Shown here: positions 7,171 to 15,390 of the stretch, in pieces
Layout of the letters: each line of letters opens with the position of its first letter
How positions within the stretch are numbered: position 1 is the first letter of the stretch
Source: JAVBKB01 sp031554275
GTDB taxonomy: Bacteria; Bacillota; Bacilli; JARBTR01
NCBI GenBank assembly: GCA_031554275.1
Contig: JAVBKB010000065.1
Location: 1 to 25,752 of the forward strand
Length of the DNA: 25,752 nt
Reading direction: 5' to 3'
The notes under the pieces: generated by a model
Told to the model about the DNA's origin: nothing
Databases searched by the model: none
Seen by the model: only the letters and a program-made list of their open reading frames with translations
Translations under genes and position numbers: made by a program

Positions 7171-8130
7171 TTATCGCTTTCCTTTGATATAGGGTGTTCC
7201 AAGCGCAGCAGGTGCATCCGCTCGACCAATGAAACCAGCTAAAGCTAGAATTGTTAAAACATACGGGAGTATCTCTAATATGAAAGGTGAAATCTCTTTG
7301 ATCCCTGGCAAGAATGACCCAATTACACCTAGGGATTGCGCTAAACCAAAGAATAATGCTGCTCCCAATGCACCAAGTGGGTGCCATTTGCCGAAGATCA
7401 TTGCTGCTAACGCAATGAATCCTTGCCCAGCAATTGTCCCATGATAGAAATTCGAAGTGATTGTTTGTGCAAACACTGCACCACCCAGTGCACCCAACAT
7501 TCCACTAAGCGTAACTGCAATGTAGCGGATTCGTGCAACATTAACCCCAGCTGTATCTGCAGCCATTGGGTGTTCACCAACTGCACGAAGTCGCAGTCCG
7601 AATGATGTTTTATAAATAATCACCCAGACGAGTACCGCAACTGCAATCGATAGCCAAAAAGTCCAATAGAAGTCTTTAAAAACAATTGGCCCAATAAAGG
7701 GGATGTCTTCTAATCCTGGAATACTATTTTTAGCAAAAGGAGTTGTAATATTTGGTGACTGGCCTGCATTGTATAACTTCTTGATTAAATACATGCAGCC
7801 TCCTAGCGCTAGCATATTAAGCGCCATTCCACTCACAACCTGATCGGCTCGAAGAGAAATCGATGCTACAGCATGTAATAATGAGAATAAGCCACCAACA
7901 ATGATTGCTACTAGTAATGCTAACCAAGGGGTTGCCTCGCCAAAAACATCTGCAAAGCTCAGGTTAAAGATTACGGCAGCACATGCACCAATGATCATCA
8001 ATCCTTCGAGAGCGATGTTGACAACGCCTGAACGTTCCGAGAACACACCTCCTAAAGCTGTGAAAATCAAAGGTGGTGAATAGAAGAATAATGCAGGAAT
8101 GAGAATATAGAAAAAATCAAACACACTCAT
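7171..8130 (-). CDS. ABC transporter permease, nucleoside importer (NupQ/YufQ type)
   Basis: This is an integral membrane subunit of a BMP-type ABC importer, the class that takes up guanosine and other nucleosides in Bacillus (NupNOPQ). The 319-residue protein is almost wholly hydrophobic helices and opens with the family segment GGVFSERSGVVNIALEG at about 27-43. A region with EHPMAADTAGVN is the cytoplasmic loop that contacts the ATPase. The start ATG directly abuts the stop of the upstream permease gene and has an AAGGGAGGCG site inside that gene's end, indicating tight translational coupling. Orthology to nupQ specifically is inference. Confidence 0.9.
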   Translation of the reverse strand: MSVFDFFYILIPALFFYSPPLIFTALGGVFSERSGVVNIALEGLMIIGACAAVIFNLSFADVFGEATPWLALLVAIIVGGLFSLLHAVASISLRADQVVSGMALNMLALGGCMYLIKKLYNAGQSPNITTPFAKNSIPGLEDIPFIGPIVFKDFYWTFWLSIAVAVLVWVIIYKTSFGLRLRAVGEHPMAADTAGVNVARIRYIAVTLSGMLGALGGAVFAQTITSNFYHGTIAGQGFIALAAMIFGKWHPLGALGAALFFGLAQSLGVIGSFLPGIKEISPFILEILPYVLTILALAGFIGRADAPAALGTPYIKGKR

Positions 8131-9177
8131 TTAATTCGCCTCCCTTTTATCGAATTTATCCAGAAGGTATCGAATTATATAGTTGATTGCTACAAAGAAA
8201 ATGATTATTGCAATCACAACTGAAATGATTTCAGTTGGAGCTATTTTGGTGAAATTATAATCACCGCCACCAACTTTAAGTCCAGCAAAAAGAAATGCAG
8301 CGAGAAGGATTCCAAACGGATTATTGGCACCTAGTAATGCCACAGCAATTCCATCAAAGCCAACACCTGTAAAGCTTGTTGGTTTAGCTAAGTAACCAAA
8401 ACCACCAAGAACCTCCATTGAACCCGCGATCCCTGCCAATGCACCAGAAATCATCATTGAGTAAATAATATTCCGATTTACATTCATTCCTGCATACTGT
8501 GAAGCGTACTGGTTCAAACCAACTGCGCGAAATTCATACCCTTTGGTCGTGCGATCAATTAAGAACCAGATAAGTACGACTGCAACTAATGCAACGAAAA
8601 TACCATTATGCATAGTAGAAAATTCAGTCAGTTTCCGAAAGGGTTCCGATACCAATTTAGCTGAATCATAGATATTTTCTGTCCGTTCTTTATTCGCAGT
8701 TAGTACGTTACCTACGAGATATGCAGCTGTTTTCAAAGCAATATAATTCATCATGATTGTTACGACAACCTCATGAACCCGCAGTTTTGCTTTTAAAAAT
8801 CCTGGAATGAAACCCCAGGCAGCCCCAGCGATTGCTGCTCCAATAATGGCTAAGGGTAGATGGATAACCATCGGGAGTTGAAATGAAGTACCGATCCAGG
8901 CAGCAGCAACCATCCCCATAATAAACTGTCCTTCGACACCAATATTGAAAAGACCAGACTTAAAAGCAAATGCAACAGCAAGTCCCGCCAGAATCAAAGG
9001 TGTTGCCCTTCGAACGATTTCACCAGCATTATAAATATCACCAAAGATACTTGTGAAAAGCGTTTGATAACCTTGAACGGGATCATAACCGCCAATAAAC
9101 ATGATGATAGCACCAACAAGTAGACCAAGAATAACTGCAATGGTTGGAACCAAAAAACTTTTCAAATATTTATACAT
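8131..9177 (-). CDS. ABC transporter permease, nucleoside importer (NupP/YufP type)
   Basis: This is the second membrane subunit of the same importer, 348 residues with many hydrophobic helices. It has a family segment FNIGVEGQFIMGMVAA near the N-terminal third and a later cytoplasmic loop GLNQYASQYAGMNVNRN. An in-frame ATG at 9207 would give ten more residues lying inside the ATPase gene. The ATG at 9175-9177 is preferred because an AAAGGAGA site stands 9 bases before it. It then overlaps the ATPase gene by 8 bases, which fits translational coupling. Confidence 0.9.
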   Translation of the reverse strand: MYKYLKSFLVPTIAVILGLLVGAIIMFIGGYDPVQGYQTLFTSIFGDIYNAGEIVRRATPLILAGLAVAFAFKSGLFNIGVEGQFIMGMVAAAWIGTSFQLPMVIHLPLAIIGAAIAGAAWGFIPGFLKAKLRVHEVVVTIMMNYIALKTAAYLVGNVLTANKERTENIYDSAKLVSEPFRKLTEFSTMHNGIFVALVAVVLIWFLIDRTTKGYEFRAVGLNQYASQYAGMNVNRNIIYSMMISGALAGIAGSMEVLGGFGYLAKPTSFTGVGFDGIAVALLGANNPFGILLAAFLFAGLKVGGGDYNFTKIAPTEIISVVIAIIIFFVAINYIIRYLLDKFDKREAN

Positions 9178-10702
9178 GGTTTTGAGTCTCCTTTTCCCTA
9201 CTCGCACCAGCCATTAATAATCCTAACTCCATTTCAGTAACCTTATTCGGATCAACAATTGTCACGATTGCGCCCTCAAACATGACAGCAATACGATCAC
9301 TCAAACCGAAGATTTCGTCTAGTTCAAAGGAGACAAGTAGTACGGCTTTACCCTTATCTCGTTGCTCCAGGATTCGCTGATGAATGTACTCAATGGCCCC
9401 AACATCAAGGCCCCTTGTAGGCTGTGATGCAATCAGTAAGCTTGGCTCACGATCTATTTCTCGCGCAATAATCGCTTTCTGTTGGTTTCCGCCAGACAAT
9501 GAACGTGCAAGTACATTTTCACTCGGAGTTCTCACATCAAATTCTTTAATCAACTCCCTAGCTTTTTTTCGAATTTCAGAAAACTGTAAAACCCCTACTT
9601 TTGCATGTGGTTTTTGATAATAGGTTTGCAAAACGATATTTTCCGCAACTGGAAAATCAAGTAGCAATCCATGTTTATGACGATCAGCAGGGATGTGCCC
9701 AACACCAAGTTCCGTTATCTGCCTTGGCTTTTTCCCGTGAATTTCTGTGCCATTAATCTTAATAGACCCCGATTCAATTTTGATTAAACCAGTTATTGCT
9801 TCTACAAGTTCTTTTTGTCCATTACCATCAACACCAGCAATCCCCACTATTTCTCCTGCCCTTATGGATAGCGCTAATTGCTTCAATAGAAATAGACCTC
9901 GCTGGTCTTTCACAGAGAGGTCTTTGATTTCTAAAACCGTTTCTGCAGGCTGTGCTATTGATTTATTAATTTTGAAAGAAACCTCTCGCCCTACCATTAA
10001 ATTTGCTAGTTCATGTTCATTGGTTTCTTTTGTCACCAGAGTTTGAATACCCTTTCCTTTTCTAATCACAGTCACGCGATCACTGACTTCCATAATTTCT
10101 TTTAATTTATGTGTGATTAAAATAATTGATTTTCCTTCATTTATTAGATTTTTCATAATTTGCATGAGCTCTTTAATCTCTTGAGGTGTCAAAACAGCTG
10201 TTGGTTCGTCAAAAATTAGAATATCAGCTCCGCGATAAAGCGTTTTGATAATCTCAATTCTCTGTTGCATGCCAACTGAAACATCTGAAATCTTTGCGAA
10301 GGGATCAATATCTAAGCTATACTTTTCAGAAAGCTTTTTCAGTTTCTCGGCAGCTATTTTGACGTTGAGAATACCCCTTTTTGTCTCCTCTTGACCAAGG
10401 ATGATATTTTCAGTCACTGTGAACGGATTTACGAGCATGAAGTGCTGATGAACCATTCCAATACCAAGTTCATTTGCAATATTGGGATTTGTAATTTTGA
10501 CAGCTCGACCATTAACTTTGATTTCACCAGCATCGGGTTGGTACAATCCAAATAGAACATTCATTAATGTAGATTTTCCTGCGCCATTCTCTCCCAATAA
10601 GGCATGGATCTCTCCACGCTTCACTTGTAAAGTTATCTGATCGTTTGCAATAAACTTGCCAAATTCCTTTCGGATGTTTAACATCTCAATAGCATATTCC
10701 AA
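9170..10702 (-). CDS. ABC transporter ATP-binding protein, double NBD, nucleoside importer (NupO/YufO type)
   Basis: This is the ATPase of the BMP-type importer, with two fused nucleotide-binding domains in 510 residues. Domain 1 has Walker A GENGAGKS at 37-44, a divergent signature (SVGMQQR) and a normal Walker B with FDEPTAVL. Domain 2 has a degenerate Walker A (GVDGNGQKE), a near-consensus signature LSGGNQQK and an altered Walker B (ASQPTRGLD, Gln instead of the catalytic Glu). One competent and one degenerate ATP site is usual in this family. An upstream TTG at 10726 is in frame, but the TTG at 10700-10702 is chosen. It lies 9 bases after AAAGGGG and gives the family start MEYAIEMLNIRKEF. 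Confidence 0.93.
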   Translation of the reverse strand: MEYAIEMLNIRKEFGKFIANDQITLQVKRGEIHALLGENGAGKSTLMNVLFGLYQPDAGEIKVNGRAVKITNPNIANELGIGMVHQHFMLVNPFTVTENIILGQEETKRGILNVKIAAEKLKKLSEKYSLDIDPFAKISDVSVGMQQRIEIIKTLYRGADILIFDEPTAVLTPQEIKELMQIMKNLINEGKSIILITHKLKEIMEVSDRVTVIRKGKGIQTLVTKETNEHELANLMVGREVSFKINKSIAQPAETVLEIKDLSVKDQRGLFLLKQLALSIRAGEIVGIAGVDGNGQKELVEAITGLIKIESGSIKINGTEIHGKKPRQITELGVGHIPADRHKHGLLLDFPVAENIVLQTYYQKPHAKVGVLQFSEIRKKARELIKEFDVRTPSENVLARSLSGGNQQKAIIAREIDREPSLLIASQPTRGLDVGAIEYIHQRILEQRDKGKAVLLVSFELDEIFGLSDRIAVMFEGAIVTIVDPNKVTEMELGLLMAGASREKETQNHV

Positions 10703-10736
10703 GCAAACACGCCCCTTTATTCTCAAAATAAATTAG

Positions 10737-10768
10737 TTTTGTATTTTAATAGAGATATTAATACAAAA
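10737..10768. promoter_or_regulatory. Operator-like dyad over the importer promoter
   Basis: TTTTGTATT at 10737-10745 and AATACAAAA at 10760-10768 form a perfect 9-bp inverted repeat with a 14-base spacer. It overlaps the predicted -10 box and transcription start of the importer operon. A repressor site is inferred; the sequence does not match the CodY or PurR patterns I know. Confidence 0.4.
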
Positions 10769-10786
10769 TTCCATTTAAATAGACAA
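10758..10786 (-). promoter_or_regulatory. Candidate sigma-A promoter of the importer operon
   Basis: On the minus strand, TTGTCT (10781-10786) and TATTAA (10758-10763) are spaced by 17 bases, about 55 bases before the TTG start of the ATPase gene. Both boxes match consensus at four of six positions. Confidence 0.45.
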
Positions 10787-10850
10787 TATCAAAATATCAG
10801 ATACAAGTAAAATGATTGATTTTGTAGACCACTTTTTTGCCGAAAGAGTG

Positions 10851-10859
10851 TGCTATAAT
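10851..10859 (+). promoter_or_regulatory. Extended -10 promoter of spoIIIE
   Basis: TGCTATAAT is a perfect extended -10 box. It lies 29 bases before the spoIIIE ATG. There is no good -35 at the right distance, which extended -10 promoters tolerate. It is divergent from the importer promoter. Confidence 0.6.
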
Positions 10860-10888
10860 AATTCGAATACTTTAAAATAGGTGGCATT

Positions 10889-13180
10889 ATGGCGAAACAA
10901 AAAAAACGTTCAAGGAAAAGAAAAAACCCAGGTTCGATTCGGACAATTCAATTTGAAATTATCGGGCTAATTCTGATTGCTTTCTCGATTATCTCGTTTG
11001 CAAATTTCGGAGCAGTTTCTAAAGCAGGTCGCTTCGTCGCTGCTTTTTTCGTTGGAAACTGGTCGCTTATCATTTTTATTGGATTAATAATTGTTGGCGC
11101 TTATTTAATGGTAAAGAGAGATATACCTGATTTTTGGAACCGACAACTATTTGGTGTTTACTTCATCATTATTGCTGTCTTATTGTTGGTGCATATTTCA
11201 TCAGTATCTAATCAAACGATTCCATATGATAATGAACATCGTAGTGTGATTGTTCAAACGTGGAAACACTTCTGGGCTAATGTGATCGATGCCGAAAATG
11301 AGCTAGATATGGGTGGAGGTATGATCGGAGCGATCATGTATGCAACATTCCACTTCCTCTTCGATACTATTGGTAGCAAAATTGTTGCCTTTGTGATGAT
11401 AATGATTGGTTTTATTTTGATGACTGGTTTGAGCTTTAAGGAAATCTTACTCAAGGTTTCACGACCAACAGCAAAGTTTGCCAAAAGCCAATGGTCCGCA
11501 ATGTCAACTGATGTGAAAAGTCGTCTTGAAAAATCAAAGAATGCAGATGTTCCTACGCTTGAAGTTGACAATAAGGAAATATTTGATGTTGAAGCAGGAA
11601 AACAAACGCTTTCAGAACAAGCTGCCCCAGTTGAAAACGAAATTATTATTAAACATTTTGCAGACAACATTGATCAACCTAGTTCAGAAAACAATGTGAA
11701 TGTGGATAAACAAAAACTAACACAACAAATGACTTTTAATACTGTAGAAAATTATGATTATCAGCTTCCACCTATTACATTATTGGATCATGCTAAGAAA
11801 ACGGATCAACGTGGTGCAATGAGCAAGATAAATGAGAATGCCAAGAAATTGGAGCAAACCCTTTTGAGCTTTGGTGTAAAGGCTAAAGTGACTCAGATAC
11901 ACTTGGGTCCTGCTGTAACTCAGTATGAAGTCTATCCAGAAGCAGGCGTTAAAGTGAGCCGAATCGTTGCGCTAACAGATGATATTGCGCTGGCACTTGC
12001 AGCCAGAGATATTCGGATTGAAGCTCCTATTCCAGGAAAATCTGCAGTTGGTATTGAAGTTCCAAATCCTGAGGTATCAATGGTCTCATTGCGGGAAGTT
12101 CTGGACGAACAACCTGGTGATGGAAGTAAAGGGCTACTCTCTTTTGCACTTGGTAGAGATATTGCAGGCACTCCAATTTGTGCTGAGCTGAACAAAATGC
12201 CTCACTTACTGGTAGCAGGTTCAACAGGTAGCGGAAAGAGTGTATGCATAAACGGGATTATTACAAGCATTTTGATGAGGGCAAAACCACAGGAAGTTAA
12301 GATGATGATGATTGATCCGAAGATGGTTGAGCTAAACGTCTATAATGGCATCCCTCATTTGCTAGCACCAGTTGTTACTGACCCCAAACGTGCAGCAAAT
12401 GCGCTTAAGAAAATAGTAAGTGAAATGGAACGCAGATACGAACTTTTCTCAGCATCAGGTGCAAGAAATATTGAAGGCTACAATGACTTAGTGCGTCGGA
12501 ATAATGTGTTAGATGGTGATGATCAGCCACCACTCCCGTTTATTGTAGTACTTGTGGATGAGTTAGCAGACTTGATGATGGTTGCATCTTCTGAAGTTGA
12601 GGACGCCATTATTAGGCTGGCACAAATGGCTCGAGCCGCTGGGATCCATTTAATCATTGCTACACAACGACCTTCTGTTGACGTCATCACCGGGATTATC
12701 AAAGCAAATATACCATCTAGGATTGCATTTGCTGTTTCATCAAGCGTTGACTCCAGAACCATCCTTGACATGGGTGGAGCAGAGAAACTGCTTGGCAGAG
12801 GTGATATGTTATTCTTCCCTGTCGGCGCAACAAAACCAGTCCGTGTTCAAGGGGCATTTCTATCTGATAAAGAAGTTGAAAATGTTGTCGAATATGTTAT
12901 TGCTCAGCAAAAAGCGCAGTATCAAGAAGAAATGATTCCTGAGGAAGTTACAGAGACAATCAATGAATCCTCTGATGATCTGTATGATGATGCCGTGAAT
13001 CTGGTTGTCGAAATGCAAACAGCTTCTGTGTCTTTGCTTCAAAGAAGATTTCGAATCGGCTACTCACGTGCTGCACGTTTGATTGATGAAATGGAAGCTA
13101 GAAATGTTGTCGGTCCTTATGAGGGCAGCAAACCAAGAAACGTTTTGCTTTCCAAACCCAGCGAAAGAAATGCAGAATAA
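10889..13180 (+). CDS. spoIIIE: DNA translocase SpoIIIE/FtsK family
   Basis: This ATP-driven motor pumps chromosomal DNA through the division septum; in spore formers SpoIIIE moves it into the forespore. The 763-residue protein has a basic N-terminus and hydrophobic helices within about 21-105 and 140-185. A charged linker follows, then a motor domain with Walker A GSTGSGKS at 444-451 and a Walker B region with VVLVDELADLM. The C-terminal gamma winged-helix (about 695-760) reads polar sequence motifs. An AGGTGG site precedes the ATG. The N-terminal membrane part favours SpoIIIE over the soluble paralogue SftA. It is oriented opposite to the ymf-pgsA-cinA genes that normally follow it on the same strand. 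Confidence 0.94.
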   Translation: MAKQKKRSRKRKNPGSIRTIQFEIIGLILIAFSIISFANFGAVSKAGRFVAAFFVGNWSLIIFIGLIIVGAYLMVKRDIPDFWNRQLFGVYFIIIAVLLLVHISSVSNQTIPYDNEHRSVIVQTWKHFWANVIDAENELDMGGGMIGAIMYATFHFLFDTIGSKIVAFVMIMIGFILMTGLSFKEILLKVSRPTAKFAKSQWSAMSTDVKSRLEKSKNADVPTLEVDNKEIFDVEAGKQTLSEQAAPVENEIIIKHFADNIDQPSSENNVNVDKQKLTQQMTFNTVENYDYQLPPITLLDHAKKTDQRGAMSKINENAKKLEQTLLSFGVKAKVTQIHLGPAVTQYEVYPEAGVKVSRIVALTDDIALALAARDIRIEAPIPGKSAVGIEVPNPEVSMVSLREVLDEQPGDGSKGLLSFALGRDIAGTPICAELNKMPHLLVAGSTGSGKSVCINGIITSILMRAKPQEVKMMMIDPKMVELNVYNGIPHLLAPVVTDPKRAANALKKIVSEMERRYELFSASGARNIEGYNDLVRRNNVLDGDDQPPLPFIVVLVDELADLMMVASSEVEDAIIRLAQMARAAGIHLIIATQRPSVDVITGIIKANIPSRIAFAVSSSVDSRTILDMGGAEKLLGRGDMLFFPVGATKPVRVQGAFLSDKEVENVVEYVIAQQKAQYQEEMIPEEVTETINESSDDLYDDAVNLVVEMQTASVSLLQRRFRIGYSRAARLIDEMEARNVVGPYEGSKPRNVLLSKPSERNAE

Positions 13181-13258
13181 ACATGTAAACGGAAGATTTT
13201 TTGTCGAATTTTGTATATAATCCTTATAATTTATTTGTTATGAAAAAAATGTTATATT

Positions 13259-13289
13259 ATCGTTGTTCACAATGAACAACGATTTTTTT
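13259..13289 (+). terminator. Rho-independent terminator after spoIIIE
   Basis: An 11-bp perfect stem (ATCGTTGTTCA and its complement) with a 3-base loop is followed by seven T. It lies 78 bases after spoIIIE and 38 bases before the lipoprotein gene start. It must therefore end spoIIIE transcription or act as an attenuator in the lipoprotein leader. AT-rich boxes resembling -10 sites (around 13214-13230) lie upstream of it. Confidence 0.85.
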
Positions 13290-13326
13290 ATGTTTTTCAA
13301 CAAAAAAATTATTGGAGGGAAAAGCG

Positions 13327-14391
13327 TTGAAAAAACTTAGTTTGATTTTAATCATGTTAATAACCACTGCAACAATTCTTGGTGCATGTGGTAAGAAGGA
13401 AGACAGCGACAAAACTACAGAGCAAAATGGTTCTACAAAAACAGAATTCAAAGTTGCAATGGTAACTGATGTTGGTGGTGTTGATGATAAATCATTTAAC
13501 CAATCAGCTTGGGAAGGTTTAAAAGAGTTTGGTAAGGAGAATAAGTTAACTGAAAAAGAAGGCTTCGACTACGCACAATCGGCTTCGGATGCAGATTATT
13601 TACCGAATCTAACAAGACTTTCGAAAGCAGATTTCGATCTAGTTTATGGCATTGGATTTCTCATGAAAGAAGCAGTCACTAATGCCGCAAATGAAAATCC
13701 AAAAACCAACTTTGCAATAGTGGATGAAGAAATAACTGGTAAAAAGAATGTAGCGAGTATCAAGTTTGCGGAACATGAAGGTTCGTACTTAGTGGGCGTC
13801 GTTGCTGCAATGCAAACAAAGACTAAAAAGGTTGGTTTTGTAGGTGGTGTAGACATGCCACTTATTCAAAAATTTGAAGAAGGCTTCAAAGCAGGAGTGA
13901 AAGCAGTAGATCCAGCTATCGAAGTAGTTGTCAAATATACTGGTGCTTTTGACAAGCCTGAGTTAGGGAAAACAACCGCTGCTGCTATGTATAAATCTGA
14001 TATTGATATCATCTATCATGCATCAGGTGGTACTGGAAATGGTGTTTTCTCTGAAGCGAAAAGCATTAAAGAGGCAGACCCTTCAAGAGATATTTGGGTG
14101 ATCGGAGTAGACAAAGACCAAGCTCCTGAGGGCCTTTTGAAAGATGGCAAAACAAATATCACACTCACATCCATGATCAAGCGCGTTGATATTGCAGTAA
14201 ATGACGTTGCCACTAAAGCGATGGATGGCAAATTCCCTGGCGGTGAAGTGATTTCTTATGATTTGAAATCTAATGGCGTTGGCATTGCACCAACAAAGGA
14301 TAACCTTTCGGATGAAATTCTCAAAAAAGTTGATGAATATGCAGGTAAGATCAAATCTGGAGAAATTAAAGTCCCATTTGAAAGAAAGTAA
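13327..14391 (+). CDS. BMP-family nucleoside-binding lipoprotein
   Basis: This is the extracytoplasmic solute-binding protein of the BMP/PnrA family, which delivers purine nucleosides to the NupOPQ-type importer. The 354-residue product has a lipoprotein signal with the lipobox LGAC and lipidation at Cys21. Family stretches include DVGGVDDKSFNQSAWEG soon after the signal and the GTGNGVFSEA and WVIGVDKDQ segments later. An in-frame TTG at 13312 lies inside the ribosome site, so the TTG at 13327-13329, seven bases after GGAGGG, is chosen; it yields MKKLSLILIM. The gene is separated from its presumed partner importer by spoIIIE and has the opposite orientation. Confidence 0.93.
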   Translation: MKKLSLILIMLITTATILGACGKKEDSDKTTEQNGSTKTEFKVAMVTDVGGVDDKSFNQSAWEGLKEFGKENKLTEKEGFDYAQSASDADYLPNLTRLSKADFDLVYGIGFLMKEAVTNAANENPKTNFAIVDEEITGKKNVASIKFAEHEGSYLVGVVAAMQTKTKKVGFVGGVDMPLIQKFEEGFKAGVKAVDPAIEVVVKYTGAFDKPELGKTTAAAMYKSDIDIIYHASGGTGNGVFSEAKSIKEADPSRDIWVIGVDKDQAPEGLLKDGKTNITLTSMIKRVDIAVNDVATKAMDGKFPGGEVISYDLKSNGVGIAPTKDNLSDEILKKVDEYAGKIKSGEIKVPFERK

Positions 14392-14575
14392 ACGTATGTG
14401 AAAGCACAGTTTATAAACCTGTATGCAAGATGGAAACTGATAGTTGAGAAATAACTAAAGTGGACGATGCGTAATCCATTCAAGTGAAAGAACGGTTTGC
14501 CGAAATTCACAAGTATGCGGTTGAGTCAAACTGATTTCACTCCAACTTCTATAGTCAATTCAACATGAAAATATG

Positions 14576-14623
14576 CTGGAACATAAGTTAATGAGAATCT
14601 GCTTATGTTCCAGCTATTTTTTT
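14576..14623 (+). terminator. Rho-independent terminator downstream of the BMP gene
   Basis: A perfect 12-bp stem (CTGGAACATAAG, 14576-14587, with its complement at 14602-14613) has a 14-base loop and is followed by CTA and seven T. It lies 184 bases after the lipoprotein stop. Its T-run merges with the left end of the second repeat copy. Confidence 0.8.
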
Positions 14624-14733
14624 CAAAGGCGAGGAATAATTTACGAAGGATAGCGGGACTATCCTAGGAATTATGACGAAGTATTTGGGAATCTTAGCGA
14701 GTTTTAAGTTGCATTTCTATCGACAATTAGGAT
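14620..14733. repeat. MITE-like repeat, truncated copy B
   Basis: This copy matches 3541-3655 at roughly 94 percent over 114 bases, in the same orientation. It keeps the central hairpin and the right terminal repeat (one change) but lacks the left terminal repeat, which is replaced by the terminator at 14576-14613. A one-base deletion relative to copy A breaks the frame that is open there, which argues against a coding role. Confidence 0.8.
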
Positions 14734-14759
14734 AAAACTGGACTTGACTATTCGCAAGA

Positions 14760-14817
14760 AAATAACGCCTTTTGATATGATTTAAGTGCTAACCACAATC
14801 ATCAAAGGGCGTTATTT
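14760..14817 (-). terminator. Terminator of trxA
   Basis: Long complementary arms (AAATAACGCC plus TTTGAT at 14760-14776; the partner at 14798-14817) form a stem of about 16 pairs. On the minus strand it begins about 30 bases after the trxA stop and ends in TTATTTTCTTG. Confidence 0.7.
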
Positions 14818-14848
14818 ATACGTAACTTGTTTACATGATTAGAATGAA

Positions 14849-15163
14849 CTAGGCATTTTTCTCAATTAATTCGACTAGCAATTCTTTTGGTTTGAATCCA
14901 ACAACTTTATCAACCATTACACCATTTTTGAAAAACATCAAAGTTGGAATACTTTGTACGCCAAACTGCTCTGACACAGCGCCTTCTTCTTCTACATTCA
15001 TTTTGACGATTTTTACTTTTTCGTTCATTTCGCTATCGATTTCTTCCAAAACTGGAGCGATCATTTTGCAAGGACCACACCAAGGTGCCCAAAAATCAAC
15101 AAGGACTAATCCTTCTTTAGTTTCATCTACAAAAGTTGTATCTGTTCCATTTACAATTGCCAT
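14849..15163 (-). CDS. trxA: Thioredoxin
   Basis: Thioredoxin is a cytoplasmic disulfide reductant for ribonucleotide reductase, peroxidases and other proteins, itself reduced by thioredoxin reductase. The 104 residues match the usual length. The active site WCGPCK is present with Cys29 and Cys32, together with the Asp23 (VDFWA) and cis-proline (SIPT) features of the fold. The ATG has a GGAGG site 8 bases upstream. It has its own promoter and terminator and appears monocistronic. Confidence 0.97.
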   Translation of the reverse strand: MAIVNGTDTTFVDETKEGLVLVDFWAPWCGPCKMIAPVLEEIDSEMNEKVKIVKMNVEEEGAVSEQFGVQSIPTLMFFKNGVMVDKVVGFKPKELLVELIEKNA

Positions 15164-15249
15164 TAAAAAACCTCCATACAGCTACTAGTACAATTATTGA
15201 ATTGCATCCGTGCTTATTTTCCAGAATTATCTCTTAATAATTCTTAAAG

Positions 15250-15258
15250 AGTATAACA
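15250..15258 (-). promoter_or_regulatory. Extended -10 promoter of trxA
   Basis: On the minus strand TGTTATACT is an extended -10 box about 87 bases upstream of the trxA ATG. No good -35 accompanies it. Confidence 0.5.
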
Positions 15259-15390
15259 TTGTTCACAAAATTGTGCTACTTTTTTAACTAATTTCATCAT
15301 ATTTCTGGTTGAGCTAATCCCATCAATCAAATTTTCATGATTATCTGGGGTTTATAGAGTTCATTTTCATCAATTAATAGTCGATTATTT

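Larger units (their letters stand above)
14392..14848. other. Gene-free junction between the BMP gene and trxA
   Basis: This 457-base interval contains a terminator (14576-14620), a truncated repeat copy (14620-14733) and the trxA terminator (14760-14817). The first 180 bases show no open frame, hairpin or promoter that I can support; they may be decayed sequence. It separates two blocks that are far apart in B. subtilis. Confidence 0.6.

Noticed and set aside
10727..10888. Purine riboswitch before the importer
   Set aside because: I looked for the conserved purine-riboswitch core in the importer and lipoprotein leaders and did not find it.
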